A stretch of 19,318 nt of DNA from JANLTP01 sp031363055. GTDB lineage: Bacteria; Pseudomonadota; Gammaproteobacteria; Burkholderiales; Burkholderiaceae_E. This document shows positions 6,959 to 12,598 of this stretch, piece after piece. A program made the position numbers and the translations under genes. Where the stretch lies: contig JANLTP010000183.1 in NCBI GenBank assembly GCA_031363055.1, positions 1 through 19,318 on the forward strand, given 5' to 3'. Numbering within the stretch: position 1 is the first letter of the stretch; each line of letters begins with the position of its first letter. The notes below the pieces were generated by a model. That model did not search any database. It was given only the letters and a program-made list of their open reading frames with translations, and was not told the DNA's origin.

Positions 6959-8221
6959 GTGAGCGCGTTGGCACCAGCCGGCTATTTACAGGAAGACAAG
7001 AAGCAGGGCGTATTCCGGGTTGCGCGCCAATCCTTTACCGACATGGCGGTGCTCGAGCGCGAGAAATCGGAAATCTTCGACAAGTGCTGGCTGTTCCTCG
7101 GTCATGCCTCGGAAATTCGTAAACCGGGCGCTTTTGTGACGCGCTCGGTGGGCGGGCGAAATCTGATCTTCAATCGCGACACCACCGGCCAGGTGCGCGC
7201 GCTTATCAACGCTTGTCCGCATCGCGGCTCGACGGTCGTTCGTGAACGCAGCGGCAGTGCCAAGTTCTTCACCTGCAGCTATCACGGCTGGGTATTCTCG
7301 GTCGACGGTTCAATGCGCGATCTGCCCGGCATCGACGCTTACCCGCCGAACTTCAACCAGGACGGCAAGGCCAACCTGGTGGCCGTGCCTCGTCTCGAGC
7401 AATATCGTGATCTCTGGTTTGTCTGCTTCGATCGTGACGCGATTTCGCTGAAGGACTATCTGGCTGGCGCGACTGAGTACCTGGACCTTATAGCCGACCA
7501 ATCCGACCAGGGCATGGAAATTGTTGCCGGTATGCAGGAGTATTCGATTCGGGCGAACTGGAAACTGCTGGTCGAGAATAGTTTCGATGGCTACCACGCC
7601 TTGTCGACCCATTCGACCTATCTTGATTTTCTGAAAAATTCTAACGGCGCACTCAGTCAAGCCAACGTCTACGGTGTTGCGCGCGATCTGGGTAATGGTC
7701 ACGCGTGCGTCGAGTACACGGCACCCTGGGGCCGGCCAGTCGCCAACTGGGTACCGGCCTGGGGCGAGCAGGGCAAGGCCGAGGTGGCGGCCGTGCAGGC
7801 GCGATTGATCGCTTCGCAAGGGCCGGAGCGCGCCGATCGAATTTCGCGACTCAGCAAGAACATTCTGATTTTTCCAAATCTCGTGATTGTCGACGTCATG
7901 GCGCTGACTTTGCGAACCTTCTATCCGCGCTCGCCGGACTATCTCGAAGTGTCGGCCTGGGCGCTGGCACCGTCGGAGGAGAACGCTTGGGTGCGCAAGA
8001 ACCGGCTCAGCAGTTTTCTGGAATTTCTTGGGCCCGGTGGCTTTGCGACGCCTGATGATGTCGAGATGCTCGAGCAGTGTCAGCGCGGCTATCAGAATCA
8101 GAAGGAAGCGGGCTGGAATGACGTTTCGAGAGGCATGCTCAGTGCCAACCCGGCCACCGTCGATGAACATCAGATTCGCGTGTTCTGGCGTCGCTGGCAA
8201 GAACGCCTGCAGGAGCAATGA
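6959..8221 (+). CDS. Aromatic ring-hydroxylating dioxygenase, alpha (Rieske) subunit
   Basis: Terminal oxygenase large subunit, 420 aa, expected to add both atoms of O2 to an aromatic ring to give a cis-dihydrodiol. The N-terminal Rieske domain has Cys86/His88 (CPHRGS) and Cys106/His109 (CSYHGW). The catalytic domain has NWKLLVENSFDGYHALSTH, with bridging Asp210 and iron ligands His213 and His218; the third ligand is Asp366 or Asp367 in GFATPDDVEMLE. The start is GTG 6959, with GAGGAG six bases upstream. The stop abuts the ring-cleavage gene. The beta subunit is two genes downstream and the ferredoxin is divergent. The VENSFDGYH type and the CymR-like regulator suggest an aryl-carboxylate dioxygenase such as p-cumate dioxygenase (CmtAb); the exact substrate is inference. 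Confidence 0.93.
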   Translation: MSALAPAGYLQEDKKQGVFRVARQSFTDMAVLEREKSEIFDKCWLFLGHASEIRKPGAFVTRSVGGRNLIFNRDTTGQVRALINACPHRGSTVVRERSGSAKFFTCSYHGWVFSVDGSMRDLPGIDAYPPNFNQDGKANLVAVPRLEQYRDLWFVCFDRDAISLKDYLAGATEYLDLIADQSDQGMEIVAGMQEYSIRANWKLLVENSFDGYHALSTHSTYLDFLKNSNGALSQANVYGVARDLGNGHACVEYTAPWGRPVANWVPAWGEQGKAEVAAVQARLIASQGPERADRISRLSKNILIFPNLVIVDVMALTLRTFYPRSPDYLEVSAWALAPSEENAWVRKNRLSSFLEFLGPGGFATPDDVEMLEQCQRGYQNQKEAGWNDVSRGMLSANPATVDEHQIRVFWRRWQERLQEQ

Positions 8222-9121
8222 ATGGCACCGTTTCGATATCGCAAGCCCGGCTATGTGGCGCTCAACGTTACCGATCTTGCCCGCTCGGTGATCTTCTACC
8301 GTGATCTGGTCGGGCTGACGCTGGAAGAAGAACGCGATCAGATCGCATTTTTTCGCTGCAGCAGCGATCATCACAATCTGGTTTTGTATCAGGCCAATGA
8401 GCCAGGTTTAAAACGGGTCGGGTTTGAGCTTGAATCGCCAACTGAGCTTGCCCAGGCGCGATCCTGGATCGAACAACTAGGCTGGGCGATTGAATCGCCG
8501 TCATCGGCGGAACTGACCTTACTGCGTCAGGACGAGACGTTTCGCTTTCGAATTCCGGACTGCACGCTGCTGTTCGAGTTCTACGCTCGAATGGCACAGG
8601 TGAGCACGCCGTTTAAACCGACGCTCGCCAAGATTCAGCGACTCGGACACCTGGTCATTACCGTTCAGAACCCGGAGTCGGTGCTGGCAACCTTGACGGG
8701 CAAAATGAACTTTGTTGTATCGGACCATTTTGGTGATCAGGTTTCGTTTCTGCGCTGCTTTCCCAACCCGTTTCACCATTCATTGGGCGTAGCGCGCGGC
8801 GCGCGCGATCAATTCCATCACGTCAATTTCATGGTGTCCGATGTCGATGACGTCGGTCGTGCCATGAACCGCATGCGCAAGAACGGAGTTCAGATTGTCT
8901 ACGGGCCGGGTAGACATGATATTTCGAACTCGATCTTCCTCTACTACCTGGATCCGGATGGTCTGACCGTTGAGTACAGCTTCGGAATGGAAGAGTTCGC
9001 TGAGACTGGCGCACGCGAGGCGCGGCAATTGCCGTTGCGCCCGGAGATTCTCGATAGTTGGGGCGGTATGCCAGCACCCGGGTTTGCCCAAACCGGCAAC
9101 ATCGAACGAGCATTGCCATGA
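8222..9121 (+). CDS. Type I (VOC-fold) extradiol ring-cleavage dioxygenase
   Basis: Two-domain vicinal-oxygen-chelate protein, 299 aa, of the BphC/catechol 2,3-dioxygenase class, opening a catechol ring next to the diol. The catalytic second domain has the iron triad His143 (RLGHLVIT), His200 (FHHVNFMV) and Glu251 (LTVEY). His185/His186 (FHHSLGV) sit where the acid-base His is expected. Residues 230-251 match the classic extradiol signature (Gly-x-His-x7-Leu-Tyr-x2-Asp-Pro-x-Gly-x3-Glu). The ATG at 8222 follows the alpha-subunit stop directly, with AGGAG six bases upstream. The 3' end overlaps the beta-subunit gene as ATGA. Sitting between alpha and beta subunits, it very likely acts on the catechol made by this dioxygenase and the SDR, as CmtC does on dihydroxy-p-cumate. 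Confidence 0.92.
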   Translation: MAPFRYRKPGYVALNVTDLARSVIFYRDLVGLTLEEERDQIAFFRCSSDHHNLVLYQANEPGLKRVGFELESPTELAQARSWIEQLGWAIESPSSAELTLLRQDETFRFRIPDCTLLFEFYARMAQVSTPFKPTLAKIQRLGHLVITVQNPESVLATLTGKMNFVVSDHFGDQVSFLRCFPNPFHHSLGVARGARDQFHHVNFMVSDVDDVGRAMNRMRKNGVQIVYGPGRHDISNSIFLYYLDPDGLTVEYSFGMEEFAETGAREARQLPLRPEILDSWGGMPAPGFAQTGNIERALP

Positions 9122-9630
9122 GTACAGTCCTGAGTTCGGTCATGAAATCTGTACCCAGTCGCCAGGATGTTGAAGAGTTTCTGTTTCGCGAGGCTGCGCT
9201 CCTCGACGCCTGGAAGTTGACTGAGTGGCTGGCGCTGTTCACTGACGATGCGCTGTACCAAGTGCCAACGACCGATCTGCCGCGCGATGCATCGCCGGAT
9301 ACCAGTCTGTTCTTTATTGCCGATGATCGTTTCAGGCTGTCAGAGCGCGTACTGAGGTTGGGCAAGCGCGGAGCCCACGCGGAATTTCCGCATTCGCGCA
9401 CTCGACACATGGTCACCAACGTGCTCATTGATGAACGTATTGGTGACGAATTGATCGTCAGTTCGGCGTTTGCAGTGCATCGGTTCAAGGCGGGCACTGC
9501 CGATCTGTACGTTGGCAGTTATCGCCATCGTTTGGTGGTCGCCAACAGCGGACTGATGATTCGCGAGAAGCGCTGCATTCTCGATACCGACGTGTTGCGG
9601 CCACAGGGGCGTATCAGCATTCTGCTCTGA
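9118..9630 (+). CDS. Aromatic ring-hydroxylating dioxygenase, beta (small) subunit
   Basis: Small subunit, 170 aa, of the SnoaL/NTF2-like fold that supports the alpha3-beta3 hexamer. Recognisable features are the N-terminal helix DVEEFLFREAALLDAWKLTEWLALFTDDALYQVP, the central TRHMVTNVLID strand, and a C-terminus (GLMIREKRCILDTDVLRPQGRISILL) typical of BenB/XylY/CmtAc-like subunits. The start ATG at 9118 overlaps the preceding stop as ATGA; a frame extended to 9058 adds 20 residues that overlap the ring-cleavage gene and look non-native. No strong ribosome site is seen, so coupling to the upstream gene is likely. An in-frame ATG at 9142 is an alternative. Confidence 0.9.
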   Translation: MSTVLSSVMKSVPSRQDVEEFLFREAALLDAWKLTEWLALFTDDALYQVPTTDLPRDASPDTSLFFIADDRFRLSERVLRLGKRGAHAEFPHSRTRHMVTNVLIDERIGDELIVSSAFAVHRFKAGTADLYVGSYRHRLVVANSGLMIREKRCILDTDVLRPQGRISILL

Positions 9631-9672
9631 TGGGTTTGAAACACGTAAACGATCCAATGTTCAAAAAGGGCT

Positions 9673-9704
9673 GTGCGTGAACAATTCCGTGCGTAAACAA
9701 ATCG
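9673..9704 (+). repeat. 16-bp imperfect tandem duplication before the SDR gene
   Basis: GTGCGTGAACAATTCC (9673-9688) and GTGCGTAAACAAATCG (9689-9704) are adjacent and agree at 13 of 16 positions. They fill most of the 74-base gap between the beta subunit and the SDR start. Each copy begins with a GTG that opens an eight-codon frame, so they may also interfere with, or couple to, SDR translation; this last point is speculative. Confidence 0.65.
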
Positions 9705-10496
9705 ATGGGTGAGCGAACCATCGTCAGCGGCGAGGGCATGCGTAGATTTGAACAACAAACCGTTGTGGTCACGGGCGCTGCGCGCGGAATCGGCTTTGCG
9801 ATTGCGAGCCGGTTCGCGGCCGAAGGCGCGCGTTTGGTGATCTGCGATCTTCAGTTGGCTGAGGCGCAAACGGCAGCTGACGAATTGGCGCAGGCGCACG
9901 GTGCGCAGGTACTGGCAACCGGCGGTGACCTGGCAGACGAAGCTACAGTCAAACAAATGCATCTGCAATGCAGTGAGCGTTTTGGCCGCGCGGATATCCT
10001 CGTCAACAACGCCGGCGGTGGCGTGATACTGCCGTTTTTGAAGCACACGCCCAAAACCCTGCGAACGACGATCGATCGCAATCTGTGGACCGTACTCTGG
10101 TGTTCGCAAGTGTTTCTGCCGGATATGGTGGCGGCGGGTTATGGACGGATCGTCAACATCGGCGCCGATTCGGTCCGTAACGGTCTGGTTGATCATGCTG
10201 CTTACAACGCCGCCAAGGGTGGTGTCCACGGCTTGACCACCGGACTGGCGCGTGAATTCGCGCAATCCGGTATTACTATCAATACCGTGGCGCCGTGTGC
10301 GGTCAACAGTGACCAGCTCGCGAAGTTTGCGGCCGACAAACCCGAAGTGGCGGCACGATTCTTGAGCGTCATTCCGATGGCGCGTGCTGCCGAACTCACC
10401 GAAGTCGCCTCGATGGTGGCCTATCTGGCTTCACGTGAGGCATCGTTTGTGACCGGGCAGGTGATCAGCGTCAACGGCGGAAGCACGATGCTTTGA
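9705..10496 (+). CDS. SDR-family dehydrogenase, probable cis-dihydrodiol dehydrogenase
   Basis: Classical short-chain dehydrogenase, 263 aa. The NAD(P) motif TGAARGIG is at residues 23-30, an acidic residue ends the second strand (Asp48 in VICDLQ, favouring NAD), NNAG is at 101-104, and the catalytic Tyr167 and Lys171 form YNAAK; Ser156 in NIGADS is the likely partner. The C-terminus FVTGQVISVNGGSTML is typical. Its place after the dioxygenase subunits fits oxidation of the cis-dihydrodiol to a catechol (CmtB-like role). A 3-hydroxyacyl-CoA dehydrogenase role is the alternative, given the CoA enzymes around. The start is uncertain: ATG 9705 has no clear ribosome site, while ATG 9738 (MRRFEQQTVVV) gives a more usual N-terminus with GAGG placed very close. 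The stop overlaps the regulator gene as TTGA. Confidence 0.88.
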   Translation: MGERTIVSGEGMRRFEQQTVVVTGAARGIGFAIASRFAAEGARLVICDLQLAEAQTAADELAQAHGAQVLATGGDLADEATVKQMHLQCSERFGRADILVNNAGGGVILPFLKHTPKTLRTTIDRNLWTVLWCSQVFLPDMVAAGYGRIVNIGADSVRNGLVDHAAYNAAKGGVHGLTTGLAREFAQSGITINTVAPCAVNSDQLAKFAADKPEVAARFLSVIPMARAAELTEVASMVAYLASREASFVTGQVISVNGGSTML

Positions 10497-11104
10497 AGGT
10501 GGCTGAACGCCGCACCCAGGCCGTCCGTACTGAGCAGATGCGCCGCCGAATTCTCGATGCCGCCGTCAAACTGCTCGGCGAGAAGGGCTACGCCGGATTT
10601 CGAACCGCCGAGGTGGCGGCGGCCGCCGGTGTGTCGCGCGGTGCCCAGACGCACCACTTCCCGACTAAGGATGCCTTGGTTCTGGCGGCACTCGAGCATG
10701 TGTTTGAAACCGCTTCGGAGCAAGGGCGCGAACGTGCGCAGGGCGTCAAATCAGTCGATCAGGCGATGCGAGCCTTGCTTGCGGACAGCTTCGATTTTTT
10801 CTTCAGCGATCTTTTTTTGATCGCAGTCGATCTGGCGATTCTCGGCGACCGAGACTCACCCAACGGTGCGCAGATTCGCGAGATTTCGCGTGCCCATCGA
10901 CTGCCCGTTGAGGCGGCCTGGCTGCAGGCCTTGATCGATGCCGGTGTGTCTAAAGGCCTGGCCGAAGACCTGCTCTGGTTGACTACCAGCATTGTGCGAG
11001 GATTGGCCATTCGAAAACTGCTGGCTGATGATCCACCGCGATTCAAGCGTGTGTTAAAACTATGGCGCGCCATGGTGGCCGATTACTTGCGGAATCATGT
11101 TTAA
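10493..11104 (+). CDS. TetR/AcrR-family transcriptional regulator, CymR-like
   Basis: DNA-binding repressor of about 203 aa with an N-terminal helix-turn-helix (residues about 20-65: ILDAAVKLLGEKGYAGFR, then VAAAAGVSRGAQTHHFPTK) and an all-helical ligand-binding C-terminal domain. The segments ERRTQA, EKGYAGFR, GVSRGAQ-x-HHFPTK and, near the end, LWL...VRGLA agree with CymR, the p-cumate-responsive repressor of P. putida F1, as I remember it. The recognition helix is nearly identical, which suggests similar operators; one is proposed at 6864-6890. Start: TTG 10493 overlaps the SDR stop as TTGA, with GGAAG upstream; GTG 10499 is an alternative. The gene lies inside the operon it probably controls, giving autoregulation. 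The ligand could be the aromatic acid substrate. Confidence 0.9.
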   Translation: MKVAERRTQAVRTEQMRRRILDAAVKLLGEKGYAGFRTAEVAAAAGVSRGAQTHHFPTKDALVLAALEHVFETASEQGRERAQGVKSVDQAMRALLADSFDFFFSDLFLIAVDLAILGDRDSPNGAQIREISRAHRLPVEAAWLQALIDAGVSKGLAEDLLWLTTSIVRGLAIRKLLADDPPRFKRVLKLWRAMVADYLRNHV

Positions 11105-11624
11105 AAAACCAGCCTTGTTGTTGCTGTATCTGTGTGTTTCGCCGGTTCTGCCCGAAGAAGCTGGGGGCGCAAGACCTGTTGTTGGTACGGCCGTCGATGC
11201 CGTGCCCGCGGTCATCTTGAATATTCCGTCCGGCAACGCGGTGCTCGAAAAGAACAAGGCGAGTGTGCTGGCGTTTTACGACCTCATGTTCAACCAGTCG
11301 AGACCCGCTGAGGCGATTCATTTATATGCCGGTGCGACGTACACCCAACACAATCCCGAGGTACCGGATGGCAAGGACGCATTCATTGCGTTCTTTGAAA
11401 AAATGGCCCTGGACTATCCGGGCAAGAAAGTTGAATTCAAGCGGGTCTTTGCGGACGGCGTCTATGTCATTCTGCACAGCGACCACTTCTTCCCCGGCTG
11501 GCAGGGCGGTCACTGGGCTGCCATGGATATTTTTCGACTTGATGAGCACGGCAAGATCGTCGAACACTGGGATGTGCTGCAGAAAGTACCGGACCGAGCA
11601 GCGCACTCGAACGGCGTATTTTAG
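11097..11624 (+). CDS. Exported SnoaL-like (NTF2-fold) protein
   Basis: A 175-residue protein with an N-terminal signal sequence (MFKKPALLLLYLCVSPVLP) followed by a nuclear transport factor 2/SnoaL-like domain of the COG4922 kind. Characteristic stretches are NKASVLAFYDLMFNQSRP, YTQHNPEVPDGKDAF, the AAMDIFRLDEHGKIVEHWDV strand-loop-strand, and the ending AAHSNGVF. These proteins are described as predicted aldol-condensation-type enzymes, but function is not proven. The ATG at 11097 overlaps the end of the regulator gene by 8 bases, so it is co-transcribed. A periplasmic enzyme in a ring-cleavage operon is unusual: it may pre-process the substrate outside the cytoplasm, or simply travel with the operon. 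Signal peptidase cleavage is probable but the site is not sharply defined. Confidence 0.82.
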   Translation: MFKKPALLLLYLCVSPVLPEEAGGARPVVGTAVDAVPAVILNIPSGNAVLEKNKASVLAFYDLMFNQSRPAEAIHLYAGATYTQHNPEVPDGKDAFIAFFEKMALDYPGKKVEFKRVFADGVYVILHSDHFFPGWQGGHWAAMDIFRLDEHGKIVEHWDVLQKVPDRAAHSNGVF

Positions 11625-11647
11625 TTAATACAATGAACTAAATTAAC
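11621..11647. promoter_or_regulatory. AT-rich interleaved inverted repeats with a -10-like TACAAT
   Basis: TTAGTT (11621-11626) and AACTAA (11636-11641) form a perfect 6-base inverted repeat; GTTAAT (11624-11629) and ATTAAC (11642-11647) form a second, interleaved with the first. TACAAT (11629-11634) resembles a -10 but no good -35 is placed upstream. The element begins at the stop of the SnoaL-like gene and precedes the enoyl-CoA hydratase gene. It may be an operator with an activator-dependent promoter for the CoA-ligase module, or alternative RNA hairpins. Confidence 0.4.
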
Positions 11648-11662
11648 GAGATCACCCTTCAA

Positions 11663-11707
11663 GAATTCAGCCATCATGAATTCACTCATCGTGGACTCTC
11701 TCATCAT
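11663..11707 (+). repeat. Three imperfect 15-bp tandem repeats before the enoyl-CoA hydratase gene
   Basis: GAATTCAGCCATCAT (11663-11677), GAATTCACTCATCGT (11678-11692) and GGACTCTCTCATCAT (11693-11707) are consecutive, with the third more diverged. The array ends 15 bases before the start codon and would lie in the leader of a transcript from the element at 11621-11647. Confidence 0.7.
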
Positions 11708-11722
11708 CAGACAGGCTTGACT

Positions 11723-12598
11723 ATGGAATTCATCCCGATTGAAGGACTTTTGGCGCAACTGCCGCTGCTGTCGATCACAACCAGCGGTTCGTTGCTGCAC
11801 CTGCATCTGCAACGTCCCGAAAAGCGCAACGCCATCAACGATGCGCTGATCTCTCAGATCCACACCGCCTTCGTCAACTTGCCGGCGAACACGGCTGCGG
11901 TGGTGCTGAGCGGTTCTGGCAACCATTTCTGCGCCGGTCTGGATCTTTCCGAACTCACTGAGTCGACCACCTTCGAAGGGGTGTTGCATTCGCGGACCTG
12001 GCACGCGGCCATGGACGCGGTTCAGTTTGCTCGCGTGCCGGTGGTTGCCGTGTTACAGGGCGCCGTGGTCGGCGGCGGGCTGGAGCTGGCCAGCAGTGCC
12101 CATATCCGCGTGGCCGAGGCCAGCACGTTCTACGGACTGCCGGAAGGCCAGCGCGGCTTGTTCGTAGGCGGCGGCGGTTCGGCTCGTATTCCGCGCCTGA
12201 TCGGTTTTTCGCGCATGACGGACATGATGCTGACCGGCCGCGTCTATGATGCCGACGAGGGCCAGTCGATCGGACTGTCGCACTATCGGGTCGGCAAGGG
12301 CGAAGGTTTGGCCAAGGGCATCGAGTTGGCCCGGAAAATCGCCGGCAACGCGCCGCTGTCGAACTTTTCAGTATTGCAAGCGCTGCCGCGCATCGCCGAG
12401 ATGTCGCAATCGAACGGCCTCTTTGTGGAATCGTTGATCGCCTCGATCACGCAGGGCGACGATGCTGCCAAGACCCGTATGCGCGCATTTCTCGAGGGTA
12501 AGGCGGCGAAGGTCAGCAAAGCGATGACCGATGATCAAGCCGCAGCCGCTGCCCAAACAGTGACAGTTGGCAAAGCAGCGAAGGACGGTCATTCGTGA
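11723..12598 (+). CDS. Enoyl-CoA hydratase/crotonase family protein with both catalytic glutamates
   Basis: Crotonase-fold enzyme, 291 aa. Numbered from ATG 11723, the first oxyanion segment is NHFCAGLDLSEL (67-78). Glu121 in VVGGGLELASSA and Glu141 in YGLPEGQRG occupy the two catalytic Glu positions of rat enoyl-CoA hydratase, and the PxxGG-like loop is replaced by FVGGGGSARIPR. It should therefore hydrate or isomerise an enoyl- or aryl-enoyl-CoA, unlike the glutamate-less paralogue at 3265. The frame extends to a TTG at 11717, but ATG 11723 with an AGG seven bases upstream is preferred. The stop overlaps the feruloyl-CoA synthase start as GTGA. A role in shortening a phenylpropenoyl-CoA side chain is plausible, but it does not look like the Pseudomonas Ech hydratase-lyase, so beta-oxidation-type hydration is the safer call. 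Confidence 0.88.
   Translation: MEFIPIEGLLAQLPLLSITTSGSLLHLHLQRPEKRNAINDALISQIHTAFVNLPANTAAVVLSGSGNHFCAGLDLSELTESTTFEGVLHSRTWHAAMDAVQFARVPVVAVLQGAVVGGGLELASSAHIRVAEASTFYGLPEGQRGLFVGGGGSARIPRLIGFSRMTDMMLTGRVYDADEGQSIGLSHYRVGKGEGLAKGIELARKIAGNAPLSNFSVLQALPRIAEMSQSNGLFVESLIASITQGDDAAKTRMRAFLEGKAAKVSKAMTDDQAAAAAQTVTVGKAAKDGHS

Noticed and set aside
7310..8374. Minus-strand open frame opposite the dioxygenase alpha subunit
   Set aside because: Composition-driven shadow frame; the plus strand carries all Rieske and iron-ligand motifs.
9058..9117. Extended N-terminus for the beta subunit
   Set aside because: These 20 residues overlap the ring-cleavage gene and do not look like a beta-subunit N-terminus; the ATGA overlap at 9118 explains the start better.
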